From Defluviitaleaceae bacterium (GTDB taxonomy: Bacteria > Bacillota > Clostridia > Lachnospirales > WRAX01), in NCBI GenBank assembly GCA_009785555.1, contig WQWB01000006.1:1-48372 (forward strand): a DNA stretch of 48,372 nt, written 5' to 3'. The notes below the pieces were generated by a model. The model did no database searches. It had not been told where the DNA came from and worked only from the letters and a program-made list of their open reading frames with translations. Every line of letters starts with the position of its first letter. Positions within the stretch are counted from its first letter, which is position 1. Below are positions 1-8,110 of this stretch, piece by piece. The position numbers and the translations under genes are program-made.

Positions 1-1
1 C

Positions 2-166
2 TACCGTGTGGACGACTCCCGCTCCAAAAAAACAGGCGGTACGGGTCTGGGGCTATCAATCGTGAAGCATATTGCGGAACACCACAACGGCAGGATTGTT
101 TTGGAAAGCACCGAGGGTGTGGGGACGATGGTTGTTTGTTATATTGATGGATTGTTTAAAGGATAG
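2..166 (+). CDS. Sensor histidine kinase, C-terminal fragment
   Basis: This is the last 54 codons of a gene that begins before the window. The translated end carries the G2 box of the histidine-kinase ATPase domain ([19 protein letters not shown]), followed by the closing strands typical of PhoR/ResE/WalK-type kinases (about 30 residues, including STEGVGTMV) and a TAG stop. Such kinases autophosphorylate on a conserved histidine and pass the phosphate to a response regulator. The sensor, HisKA and N/G1 boxes lie outside the window, so the signal and partner cannot be named. walJ lies 3.4 kb downstream but is not linked to it in a visible operon, so I do not call it walK. Confidence 0.85.
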   Translation, partial: YRVDDSRSKKTGGTGLGLSIVKHIAEHHNGRIVLESTEGVGTMVVCYIDGLFKG

Positions 167-376
167 CGACAGGTATCAATTACCATAAAAAATGGTCTAG
201 TATAACAGATCAATAATAAAGTCGCCAACATTTAATATGAACTTCCTCAGTGTGAATCTACAATATAATACTTGTATGTGCGTAATGTTTGTGGTTGTGT
301 TGGAGTAAAGACTTAACTATTTGTTGAATAAAACCTAAATCCTATTCGCCAAGTTTTTAGAGCTTCAGTTTTATCT

Positions 377-1072
377 TTACTCGTCTATAGGCTTAAAATC
401 AGATAACGATTTTGCAGTAAATAAGGAGTTAATGTCATATATATCAGAAGTTATATCTGATATATCGCCTAATGTTGGAAAACTCGACGGGTACTCTCCA
501 TCATTAAAGTCGGCTATGTGATTGTCAGTTACTAGAACCCTAAATTCGTTTTGGTAGCTCTGATGCTTTGGCTTGTCAAATACATTTCTGTCAAGCCACT
601 TGTCACCGTACACTACCTTATTCATATGAATTGTGTAACGCAGAGTATCGGAATAAAAATTTCGCAGTCGGCAAAATAATTTCTGAACATCATAAATTAC
701 AATGAAACTATCGTAGTCAAACATTTTATTTTCATTACTAACTGGCGTAATCAATTGACCATTTTTTAGGCTTAGAGTGTATAAAGACAAAATTCGATCT
801 TTATGTGCATTTGTATACCATAAACGTTCAGTTATCGTTATATTATCTGATAAAATATTTGGACGAAGCGCTTGTATAAGAGGTTTAATAATAGCTGTTG
901 GTGTGTCAGGGGAACAGTTTGTAACAACTTCACTTGCTACACCCTCTAGTTCATCTCCAATTGCCTTGTTTTCGACATCTTGGTACGTTAATGGGCATGT
1001 GAATCTTATGTTACCTTTCCTAAACTCTTGTAGCCACTTCTTAGCACTAAATCTTAAATATACATTATCCAT
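377..1072 (-). CDS. Uncharacterised AT-rich orphan protein (231 aa)
   Basis: Function unknown. The start ATG at 1072 has a plausible purine-rich site (GAAGAGTGAG) just upstream. The N-terminus has aromatic residues, then a GNIRF strand, a TYQDVE segment and GDELEG. I recall this layout (strand, then YF/YQ, then E, then GDxxEG) from an uncharacterised family scattered through Firmicutes and Bacteroidetes accessory regions, but I cannot confirm membership. There is no signal peptide, no membrane helix and no recognised catalytic motif. Its base composition is clearly more AT-rich than that of murA or fakA. It stands alone between a kinase gene and a gene remnant. These points suggest horizontal acquisition; a defence or toxin role would be speculation. 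Confidence 0.7.
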   Translation of the reverse strand: MDNVYLRFSAKKWLQEFRKGNIRFTCPLTYQDVENKAIGDELEGVASEVVTNCSPDTPTAIIKPLIQALRPNILSDNITITERLWYTNAHKDRILSLYTLSLKNGQLITPVSNENKMFDYDSFIVIYDVQKLFCRLRNFYSDTLRYTIHMNKVVYGDKWLDRNVFDKPKHQSYQNEFRVLVTDNHIADFNDGEYPSSFPTLGDISDITSDIYDINSLFTAKSLSDFKPIDE

Positions 1073-1265
1073 AATGACTCACTCTTCAATTTTAAAATTC
1101 ATGATATTATCAATTGCCATCTATCATATTATAATTTTTTGATTCTATTTTAGCATCACAATTACAAATATGCAATCCATAAATGCAAATCCTCATCAAA
1201 ATGCAATCAGCGCAAAAAACGAGGTTTCTATTTTTATCTGCTAAGATAAAAATACGGCCGGCCAA

Positions 1266-1543
1266 ATGTCATTAAATGAGTGGTATTTATGCCACAATAT
1301 GCAATACTGCGCTTTGCAAAATAAAAAGCGATCCCTGTCCTTAGTAGACATGGAAGTCATGCCGCTGATGCAAGAAGGCGAGCCCAAAAAGCGAATTAAA
1401 ATCAATGGGGTTGCATTACTGTTGTAGAATATAGATTCAAATGCACGTATCCTTTTCCTTGAGATTAAGAATATTACGAGAGCGAACAGGGGCAAAAAGA
1501 ATATGAAGAATGGAAAGCTAGGCAAGAGGATAAGGCCAAATAA
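1266..1543 (+). pseudogene. Decayed gene remnant
   Basis: Two protein-like pieces lie in different frames. The first starts at ATG 1266 and reads MSLNEWYLCHNMQYCALQNK, continuing through a basic PKKRIKING stretch to a TAG at 1425-1427. The second, in another frame, runs from about 1469 to a TAA at 1541-1543 and ends in a charged, helical tail (QKEYEEWKARQEDKAK). The tail is typical of a real C-terminus, so I read this as one small gene broken by a frameshift and a stop. Its family is not recognised; a phage or mobile-element origin is possible. The reverse strand is open for 106 codons here, but that reading is hydrophobic and lacks a start context. Confidence 0.35.
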
Positions 1544-1551
1544 GCCAACAT

Positions 1552-1591
1552 AAAATGGCATTCAGGTAAAATTACCTGAATGCCATTTTTT
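1552..1591. terminator. Strong intrinsic terminator, 18-bp perfect stem
   Basis: Positions 1552-1569 pair perfectly with 1572-1589 around a 2-nt loop, and a run of T follows on the plus strand. On the minus strand the arm is followed by TTTT, so it may also stop transcripts coming from ssrA. It closes the remnant at 1266-1543. Confidence 0.85.
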
Positions 1592-1659
1592 TATTTAAAC
1601 CATACTGTTACGGCGAAACCACCACGGAAATAATAGTGGTTCGTCTTTAGTTCACTTAG

Positions 1660-1999
1660 TGGAGATGAGGGGAATCGAACCCCTGTCCGAAAACATATTA
1701 GCATGAACGTCTACCATCATAGTTGGTTATTTAATTTCTCCCCCGGCAGCGCGAACCAACACGCTTTGCCGGGGGATACCCTTAAGTTCTTACGCTCGCT
1801 ATAAGGTTATTTGCGGCGCAGTTCCCCACATAATCGACGCCGGGAGCCTGGCCTGCGGGAGAGCCAGGGCCGACGAGCCGCTTAAGCGGCTAAAGCTAAA
1901 TTAGGTTTGTTGTTTATTTTTTGTTGGCATTTTAACGAATTTACCGCTTCGGATGGCAGCTCATACAAACATCGTTCCCGTCGAAACCATTGCATCCCC
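1660..1999 (-). ncRNA. ssrA: tmRNA (transfer-messenger RNA)
   Basis: The minus strand begins GGGGATGCAATGGTTTCGAC, the conserved tmRNA 5' end, and finishes with the T-arm and acceptor strand (GGTTCGATTCCCCTCATCTCC plus discriminator A). The 5' GGGGATG pairs with the 3' CATCTCC. The terminal CCA is not encoded (CT follows the discriminator), so it must be added. The tag reading frame ends in NNKPNLALAA followed by TAA, near plus-strand position 1885; the exact resume codon is not resolved. tmRNA with SmpB rescues stalled ribosomes and tags the unfinished protein for proteolysis. smpB is not in this window. Length is about 340 nt, usual for the family. Confidence 0.95.
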
Positions 2000-2013
2000 T
2001 TGATTTTCTATTC

Positions 2014-2042
2014 ATTATATCATATCAAATTGATTTACGCAA
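2014..2042 (-). promoter_or_regulatory. ssrA promoter
   Basis: On the minus strand, TTGCGT (2042-2037), a 17-bp spacer and a perfect TATAAT (2019-2014) lie about 14 bp upstream of the tmRNA 5' end. The short gap fits a precursor trimmed by RNase P. The -35 matches only half of the consensus. Confidence 0.6.
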
Positions 2043-2088
2043 TAGATTATTTTATGTAAAGTTGGCAATGGATTTCAAATAAAAACTC

Positions 2089-2117
2089 TTTACAACCACC
2101 GCAACAAATGGTATAAT
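2089..2117 (+). promoter_or_regulatory. murA promoter (sigma-A type)
   Basis: TTTACA (2089-2094), a 17-bp spacer and TATAAT (2112-2117) lie just ahead of the murA ribosome binding site AGGAG at 2131-2135. It is divergent from the ssrA promoter. Confidence 0.8.
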
Positions 2118-2145
2118 CCCCTCTATAGGTAGGAGTGGGTGATTT

Positions 2146-3417
2146 TTGGAACAACTTTTGATCCGGGGGCAAAACAGGCTCTCCGGAAACATTGACATAA
2201 ATGGCGCGAAAAATGCCGCTTTGGCTGTTTTGCCGGCGGTTCTTTGTGCGGGTGAGGCTTGTATTATAGACAACCTGCCCGCGATAGACGATATACATTG
2301 CTACATAGACGTTTTGACGCGTCTTGGGTGCCGTGCGGAGCTTGTTGACACGCACGCCCTGCGCGTGGATCCGACTGGCGTTGGCTATACGGTTGCGGAT
2401 TTTGACAGCGCGAAAAAGATTCGCGCTTCTTACTATGTCCTTGGCGCGATGCTCGGCAAGTTTGGTAAGGCGGCCGTAGCGCTGCCCGGCGGGTGCAACT
2501 TCGGCTCCCGCCCGATAGATTTTCATATAAAGGGCTTTGAGGCTCTAGGCGCAAAAGTTGTGATAGAGCACGGTATTGTATATTGCCAAGCGGACGAACT
2601 GGTCGGCGCGCCTATTTATTTGGACTTTGCCAGTGTTGGCGCAACCATAAACATTTTGCTTGCGGCCATAAACGCCAGAGGGCAAACGGTTATAGAAAAT
2701 GCCGCGAAGGAGCCGCACGTCGTTGATGTGGCTAACTTCCTCAACTTCATCGGCGCGGACATTCGCGGCGCGGGTACCAATGTTATCCGCATAAACGGTC
2801 TTGACAACGGCAAGATTAAAATGAGGGGCGGGGAGTACACGATAATCCCCGACATGATAGAGGCCGGCACGTTTATGATAGCGGCGGCCATCACGGGCGG
2901 TGACGTTTGCGTGAAGAATATCATTCCAAAGCATATGCACTCTGTAAGCGCAAAGCTGCGTGAGATGAACTGCGTTGTTGAGGAGGATGAGGACAGCATA
3001 CGCGTGCGCGCGTCGGAGCTTTTGTCACCCGTAAATGTGGAGACGCAGGTTTACCCCGGTTTCCCGACCGATTTGCAGCCGCAGGCTTGTGCTCTGCTAT
3101 CAACCGTGCAAGGCCAGAGCATTGTGCGTGAAACAGTATTTGAAAGCCGCTTCCAATACGTTTCGGAGCTGGAGCGTATGGGTGCGCGCATTACCGTGTC
3201 CGGGCGGCAGGCAGTTGTTCTTGGTGTTGATAATTTGACGGGCGCGGACGTTTCCGCGACGGATCTGCGCGCGGGTATGTCGCTTATCACCGCAGGCCTT
3301 GCGGCTACGGGTGAGACGCGGCTTTCCAATATAAACTACGTTGACAGGGGTTATGAAGATATAGCCGGCCGTTTAAATAGCTTGGGTGCTGATATTGAAC
3401 GGATTTCCGTTTTGTAA
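2146..3417 (+). CDS. murA: UDP-N-acetylglucosamine 1-carboxyvinyltransferase
   Basis: This cytoplasmic enzyme transfers enolpyruvate from PEP to UDP-GlcNAc, the first committed step of peptidoglycan synthesis. The protein has 423 residues, the usual length for the family. Lys22-Asn23 sit in the NGAKNAAL motif. The loop PGGCNFGSRPIDFH carries the catalytic cysteine, Cys117, which is the fosfomycin target. The start is a TTG at 2146 with AGGAG about 10 nt upstream; the next residues (EQLLIRGQNRLSG) match the usual MurA N-terminus, which supports this start. It has its own promoter and is separated from walJ by 170 bp. Many Firmicutes have two paralogues (murA and murZ) and I cannot tell which one this is. 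Confidence 0.95.
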   Translation: MEQLLIRGQNRLSGNIDINGAKNAALAVLPAVLCAGEACIIDNLPAIDDIHCYIDVLTRLGCRAELVDTHALRVDPTGVGYTVADFDSAKKIRASYYVLGAMLGKFGKAAVALPGGCNFGSRPIDFHIKGFEALGAKVVIEHGIVYCQADELVGAPIYLDFASVGATINILLAAINARGQTVIENAAKEPHVVDVANFLNFIGADIRGAGTNVIRINGLDNGKIKMRGGEYTIIPDMIEAGTFMIAAAITGGDVCVKNIIPKHMHSVSAKLREMNCVVEEDEDSIRVRASELLSPVNVETQVYPGFPTDLQPQACALLSTVQGQSIVRETVFESRFQYVSELERMGARITVSGRQAVVLGVDNLTGADVSATDLRAGMSLITAGLAATGETRLSNINYVDRGYEDIAGRLNSLGADIERISVL

Positions 3418-3596
3418 GAAAAGAATTTTTTATCATTGTATAATTATTAGACGTTTCCAAATTAAGCGCGGTGAGCAGTTAAAATAGGACTGACACGGCC
3501 CGATGCGGTTGTGTGAGAAAGCTTGGTTTGCCATAATGGCAGAACAGGGCGATTATGTTATCGTGAGAAAAGAATTGATATGATACTTTGGAGATT

Positions 3597-4424
3597 ATGA
3601 ATAGAACAAATATAACTTTCTGCCCGCTGGCGTCTGGGTCCAGCGGCAATTGCGCGTTTTTCTCTTCCCCCGAAACGAATATATTAATAGACGCAGGCCT
3701 TAGCGGCATACGCATAGAAACGGCATTAGAGGCGATAAACGTTAACCCCAAAAGCCTTAACGCCGTTTTTATTACGCACGAGCATAGCGACCATATAGGC
3801 GGCGCTGGTGTACTTGCGCGTCGATACGGTGTGGAGATATACGCCACGCCCGGAACCTGGGAGAGCATGGATCGTGGCGGGCAGCTCGGCAAACTGAAAA
3901 AAGAGCAGCGTAAAACCGTTTACCCTGGCGAATACATTGATTTACGTGACATAACCGTCCGCCCTTTCGCGATTTCGCACGATTCCGCCCAGCCTGTTGG
4001 GTATAATATATTCTACGACGATATAAAAACGACGGTCGCTACGGATTTGGGAGAAGTTTGCTCGGAAATTGAAGAAAATATAAAAAATTCCCGTATATTA
4101 CTTTTAGAGGCAAACCATGATATTGACATGCTTAACCATGGTCCATACCCATACCAACTAAAACGCAGGATACTGGGTAAACGCGGGCATCTGTCCAATG
4201 TGGCGTGCGGCACAACCCTCGCTGGGCTTGCGGATTCTCTGCACCACGTGTATCTCGGGCATTTGAGCGAAGAGAACAATACACCCGCATTGGCATATGA
4301 GACGGTGAAGAATATTTTGGAAGTCCTTAACATTCCGGTAAATGCCGGTATGATAGGTCTTCAATTGTATATGGCTAATCGGAGTAGTGCCAGCCGGCCA
4401 TGCAGATTGAATACTAGTAAATAG
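3597..4424 (+). CDS. walJ: Metallo-beta-lactamase-fold hydrolase, WalJ/YycJ type
   Basis: The sequence carries the metallo-beta-lactamase signature THEHSDHIGG near residue 60, with further metal ligands (ISHDSAQPVGY, ATDLGE, EANHD) in the expected order, and the WalJ-like N-terminus FCPLASGSSGNCAFF. Family members are thought to act in coordinating cell division or DNA processing in Firmicutes; the substrate is unknown. At about 275 residues it has the normal length. The ATG at 3597 has GGAG only 3 nt upstream; an in-frame TTG at 3588 is the alternative start. It is usually linked to the walRK two-component system, but here it stands after murA. The GNAT gene follows after 25 bp. The C-terminal tail (SRPCRLNTSK) looks non-conserved. 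Confidence 0.85.
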   Translation: MNRTNITFCPLASGSSGNCAFFSSPETNILIDAGLSGIRIETALEAINVNPKSLNAVFITHEHSDHIGGAGVLARRYGVEIYATPGTWESMDRGGQLGKLKKEQRKTVYPGEYIDLRDITVRPFAISHDSAQPVGYNIFYDDIKTTVATDLGEVCSEIEENIKNSRILLLEANHDIDMLNHGPYPYQLKRRILGKRGHLSNVACGTTLAGLADSLHHVYLGHLSEENNTPALAYETVKNILEVLNIPVNAGMIGLQLYMANRSSASRPCRLNTSK

Positions 4425-4449
4425 GGATTAGATTTCATAGGGAGAAGTT

Positions 4450-4953
4450 ATGAATACAACAATCCGTATCGCTGTACCGTCCGATGCGCCCGCCATGGCT
4501 GAAGTAATAATGCGGTCGTGGGAGGCGGCGTACGAAAATATTTTACTTCCAGAGTATATATACGAAAAAAACAATACACGCGTTGAATTATATAAGCGCG
4601 TGATAACGGATGAAAATAGTTCTTCGTATGTAATATTACAGGATGGCGAAATTGCCGGAACCATGAAGCTTGACGAGGCGACGGATGACGATTTGAGCAA
4701 AGAATATTGTGAGATGCACTATATCTATCTCCATCCTAGATACTTTCGCCAAGGCATCGGCACTTTCGCCGTCGCGTTTGCCGTAAATAAGGCACGTGAG
4801 CTTGGCAAAACCTATATAAGCGTTTGGGTAATTTCCGAAAATATTAATTCCGTTGGATTTTACGAAAAAAACGGATTCGTTGCAGACGGAACCATTAAAA
4901 CCCAAGAACGCGGCAAACCTGTCGAAATAATGAGGATGATTAGGAATATCTAA
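4450..4953 (+). CDS. GNAT-family N-acetyltransferase
   Basis: A 167-residue single-domain acetyltransferase using acetyl-CoA. The family motif A is visible as YLHPRYFRQGIGTFA near residue 95, followed by the helix that binds the cofactor pyrophosphate. The C-terminal half contains the NxxSVGFYEKNGF segment typical of amino-group acetyltransferases (RimI/PhnO-like). GGGAGAAG lies about 6 nt before ATG 4450. The gene begins a compact run of five (gaps of 10 nt or overlaps) leading to an ABC exporter. The substrate cannot be predicted; small-molecule or antibiotic acetylation would fit the exporter context but is inference. Confidence 0.85.
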   Translation: MNTTIRIAVPSDAPAMAEVIMRSWEAAYENILLPEYIYEKNNTRVELYKRVITDENSSSYVILQDGEIAGTMKLDEATDDDLSKEYCEMHYIYLHPRYFRQGIGTFAVAFAVNKARELGKTYISVWVISENINSVGFYEKNGFVADGTIKTQERGKPVEIMRMIRNI

Positions 4954-4963
4954 AGGAGAAATT

Positions 4964-5683
4964 ATGACAATACTAAAAACTACGAACTTAACGAAGGTCT
5001 ACAGCGGCAGAGCCGTTGTGGATAATGTTGACCTTGAAATTAAGCAGGGTGATGTTTTCGGTCTTATTGGCCAAAACGGCGCGGGAAAGACGACGCTTAT
5101 GCGCATGGTTACGTCGCTTACTAGCATCAGCGGCGGCAGCATTGAGCTTTTCGGCAAAACTGACGCGAAGGACTTACAAGAAGCAAGAGGCCGCATGGGT
5201 TGCGTCGTCGAGACGCCGGCGTTTTACCCTAATCTGTCTGCCGTACAGAATTTGGAATATTACCGCATCCAAAAAGGTATAGATAACCAACAAATCGTCA
5301 CAGAGGCGTTAAATACTGTGGGCCTTGGTAATACCGGCAAGAAGAATTTCAGCAATTTCTCACTCGGGATGAAGCAGCGACTTGGTCTAGCCCTTGCGCT
5401 TATGGCACGCCCAGAGTTTATGATTTTGGATGAACCGACGAACGGCCTTGATCCCGTTGGTATCATCGAAATGCGTGATCTGATTAAAGAACTCAACAAC
5501 CGCGGAGTTACGATGCTTGTGTCAAGCCATATTCTAAGCGAGCTGGCACACGTCATCAACCGTTACGCCATCATACACCATGGCAAGCTAATATCCGCAG
5601 GCCTTATCGGCGACATAGACGGAAACTTAGAGGATTTTTACGTAAACACAATTCGGGAGGCTCGTAGCAATGAGTATAGGTAA
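4964..5683 (+). CDS. ABC transporter ATP-binding protein (BcrA-like)
   Basis: 239 residues, a complete ABC ATPase. Walker A is GQNGAGKTT (from residue 36), the signature is SLGMKQRLG (133-141), Walker B is FMILDEPTNGLDP (about 152-164) and the H-loop is SSHI. The sequence type matches the bacitracin/lantibiotic-export subgroup. It overlaps the permease gene downstream by 14 nt, so the two are translationally coupled and should form one exporter (two ATPases with two membrane subunits). AAAGGAG precedes ATG 4964. The substrate is unknown; such pairs often export peptide antibiotics or give self-resistance. Confidence 0.92.
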   Translation: MTILKTTNLTKVYSGRAVVDNVDLEIKQGDVFGLIGQNGAGKTTLMRMVTSLTSISGGSIELFGKTDAKDLQEARGRMGCVVETPAFYPNLSAVQNLEYYRIQKGIDNQQIVTEALNTVGLGNTGKKNFSNFSLGMKQRLGLALALMARPEFMILDEPTNGLDPVGIIEMRDLIKELNNRGVTMLVSSHILSELAHVINRYAIIHHGKLISAGLIGDIDGNLEDFYVNTIREARSNEYR

Positions 5684-6617
5684 AATTATTAAGGCGGATA
5701 TCTACCGCATTTTACGCGGCAAGGCTATATTTATCACGCTCTCCGTCCTCGTGGCGGTGTTGGCGTTAAACGTTGGTCTATCTTTGGCGATGACGCGCAA
5801 CGTCTTCCGTTTCGCGCACGAAGACTTTGGGCGCGTATTGCAGGAAGCTACTACGGAAGGCGAAATACTGGATACCCTGTTCCGCCAGGAACCATCGGAA
5901 CAGTTCGTTTTTGAATCCGCTGTGGAGATGATGCCGTTTATTTTGGCGCAGGCGGATAATCTGATTTGGTTTATTCTAGCCGCCGTCATAATTATCGCCG
6001 CCCCGATGTTTACAAGCGGCGCCATAAAAAACGGCATCTCAACAGGGCTTTGCAGGACAAAGTTATATCTGTCAAAATTCATAACGACGTCTGTAATCAC
6101 CGTTTTAATTTATTTGTTTACGGTCTTCGCGTCGCTGCTTGTTGCATCGTTAGTGCGCGGCTTCGGCAATCCGCACGATTTGTTCTGGGGTGAGGTTTTT
6201 GCCGTTATAGGCGGACATACATTGGTGCTTCTCGCATTCAATTCTGTCGCACTTTTCTTCTTATTCATAACAAAGCGAAGCGGAGCGACCATCGGTATCT
6301 TCATCGCGTTTAACCTTGTTCCGCCGTTTATATTTTTACTTTTGGCTAACTGGATGGAAGGATTCCAAAGGTTATTCGATTTTGAGTTAAGTTCTATAAT
6401 GCGTAATTTCACAAGCCTTTTTCAACCATTAGTGGATGAAGCCGGCAACCTTTTTGGTGCCGTGAATATAGGGTTTGGAGGCTTAGGTGCAATGATGGGT
6501 GGTTCATCGGTTATGACGACAGAGCAGATACTCATCGCCATTTGCCTTTCCGCGTTCTACATCGTTGGAGGCACATTCTTTGGGGTACTCCTATTTAAGA
6601 AGGCAGAGATTAAGTAA
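5670..6617 (+). CDS. ABC-2 type permease, partner of the upstream ATPase
   Basis: 315 residues with about six hydrophobic segments: near residue 20, a cluster at 90-115, then about 135-160, 180-200, 215-235 and 285-305. A large extracytoplasmic loop lies after the first helix (about 40-90), as in BcrB/LanFE-type permeases. Its start overlaps the ATPase gene by 14 nt and its stop overlaps the next start (TAATG at 6617). It probably forms the translocation path of the exporter. No substrate-specific motif is visible. Confidence 0.88.
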   Translation: MSIGKIIKADIYRILRGKAIFITLSVLVAVLALNVGLSLAMTRNVFRFAHEDFGRVLQEATTEGEILDTLFRQEPSEQFVFESAVEMMPFILAQADNLIWFILAAVIIIAAPMFTSGAIKNGISTGLCRTKLYLSKFITTSVITVLIYLFTVFASLLVASLVRGFGNPHDLFWGEVFAVIGGHTLVLLAFNSVALFFLFITKRSGATIGIFIAFNLVPPFIFLLLANWMEGFQRLFDFELSSIMRNFTSLFQPLVDEAGNLFGAVNIGFGGLGAMMGGSSVMTTEQILIAICLSAFYIVGGTFFGVLLFKKAEIK

Positions 6618-8110
6618 TGGCCATACGTATAGCCGCAATTTCGCCCCGGTGCATAACCGGCGATATAAGGCATAACACGGAAATTATCCTCACCGCCGCA
6701 AACGAAGCGGCGAGGGTTTGTGCCAGTGTGCTTATATTGCCGAAAGACGCTGTGACCGGCGCAGATTGCGGCTTTCTTACAATTAACAGGGATTTTATTA
6801 GAAACAGAAAAAATGCGGAAGATGCAATTGCCGAAAGGCTTAAAGAACTGAATATAAGCGTGAGATATTCCACATCGGAACTTTCTTACGCCGGTAAATT
6901 TATGACGTTGCGCCGCCGTTTGCTTAATGAGTCGGAACAAAACGAATCTGCGTTTATCTACGTAAATGCTGCTCCGACAAACACGGTCTCACGTGGGGTT
7001 TACGGCGGTGAAGTTTTCGCCTGCCAAGGCGGTAAAATCCTTGCGGAATGTGGTATGCTTAGCTGGGACAATAACGTGGCAATATTTGATATTGAGGGAG
7101 ATTTGTACGAAGTCGTAAACACATCTGGTGGTTTTGATATTGAGCCTGCTTTACGCAGGAATCCATATTTTCCTAAAGATAAAAAGGATTATCCAGCATT
7201 TTGTGATGAAGTCACAAAACTCCAATATAATGCACTGGCTAGCAGGTTAGGGTTTGTGAAGGCGCATACGGCGGTTATAAACGTGTCCGGTGGGTTGGAC
7301 TCTGCCCATGCTTTGCTTATTACCTGCCTTGCGGCGGATTCCATCGGTATGAAACGTAGTGAAATATCTGCGCTTATCCTGCCCGGCTTTGGCACTTCGG
7401 CACGTACGCTTAACAATGCGCGTCGATTGTGCAAAATCCTCGGCGTAGCTGTTGATGAGATCGATATCCGGGACGGCTGCACTACGGTTTTTAATAATAT
7501 AAAACATGATAAAACAGTAGACGACTTAACATTTGAAAATACCCAAGCGCGTTACCGCACAATGCTTGCATTAAACATTGCAAACAAACGCGGCGGCTTT
7601 ATGGTGGGTACGGGTAATATGAGTGAGGCCGCTCTTGGCTTTACAACCTTCGGCGGAGACGCGCTATCCATGTACAATCCAAATTGCGGCTTGACGAAGA
7701 CGGCTATGCGGGAAATTGTCCAATATTTAATAAAATCCGAAACAGTTGGCAACGGAGTTTCAGTAATTCTTGAAGATATACTAAACACGCCAATCAGCCC
7801 GGAACTTCGCTTTCCGCGACTTGACTGCGGTGATATCTCGCAGGTTACGGAAGATATTGTCGGCCCATACGAACTTAATGATTTCTTTCTGTACCACCAC
7901 CTCCTTGGCTATGGCATGGATGAAATTGAAATTTTCGCAAAAACCGTTTTTGTTGCTGATTATTTGGAAGAAGTAATCCAGCATTGGTTGGCATCGTTTA
8001 CGCGCCGCTTCTACGCTGCGTCGTTTAAGCGTATTATGATGCCGGAGGGGCCGGCGGTTTTATATCCACCATTAACCGATAAATTTATCCCAGGTGATAT
8101 AAAGCTATGA
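6617..8110 (+). CDS. nadE: NAD+ synthase with a degenerate glutaminase domain
   Basis: Residues from about 195 to 497 form a clear NAD synthetase domain: P-loop SGGLDSAHAL (224-229 core), then ALILPGFGTS and the VGTGNMSEAALGF segment. This domain amidates nicotinate adenine dinucleotide with ATP and ammonia. The N-terminal nitrilase-fold domain that normally releases ammonia from glutamine is only about 170 residues instead of about 280. Its catalytic glutamate (FPE in relatives) is lysine here (LPKDAVTGADCGFL, Lys43), and the central block with the catalytic lysine and cysteine is missing. The protein is 497 residues, against about 640 for glutamine-dependent relatives. I infer an ammonia-dependent enzyme. 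It overlaps its neighbours on both sides (1 and 4 nt), so it is in the same operon as the exporter and bioY. Confidence 0.88.
   Translation: MAIRIAAISPRCITGDIRHNTEIILTAANEAARVCASVLILPKDAVTGADCGFLTINRDFIRNRKNAEDAIAERLKELNISVRYSTSELSYAGKFMTLRRRLLNESEQNESAFIYVNAAPTNTVSRGVYGGEVFACQGGKILAECGMLSWDNNVAIFDIEGDLYEVVNTSGGFDIEPALRRNPYFPKDKKDYPAFCDEVTKLQYNALASRLGFVKAHTAVINVSGGLDSAHALLITCLAADSIGMKRSEISALILPGFGTSARTLNNARRLCKILGVAVDEIDIRDGCTTVFNNIKHDKTVDDLTFENTQARYRTMLALNIANKRGGFMVGTGNMSEAALGFTTFGGDALSMYNPNCGLTKTAMREIVQYLIKSETVGNGVSVILEDILNTPISPELRFPRLDCGDISQVTEDIVGPYELNDFFLYHHLLGYGMDEIEIFAKTVFVADYLEEVIQHWLASFTRRFYAASFKRIMMPEGPAVLYPPLTDKFIPGDIKL

Noticed and set aside
777-1142. Plus-strand frame of 121 codons
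   Set aside because: It lies almost wholly opposite the 377-1072 gene, lacks a ribosome binding site and has shadow-type composition.
1241-1561. Minus-strand frame of 106 codons
   Set aside because: The product is a low-complexity hydrophobic run with no start context, it includes the terminator arm, and the plus strand shows better protein-like pieces.
2047-2554. Minus-strand frames opposite murA
   Set aside because: They are antisense shadows of a clear MurA, rich in Arg/Ser/Pro as expected from reversed GC-biased codons.
5670-6617. Lantibiotic biosynthesis cluster around the BcrA-like exporter
   Set aside because: No precursor peptide, LanB/C/M or radical-SAM modification gene is present; the downstream genes are NAD synthase and bioY.
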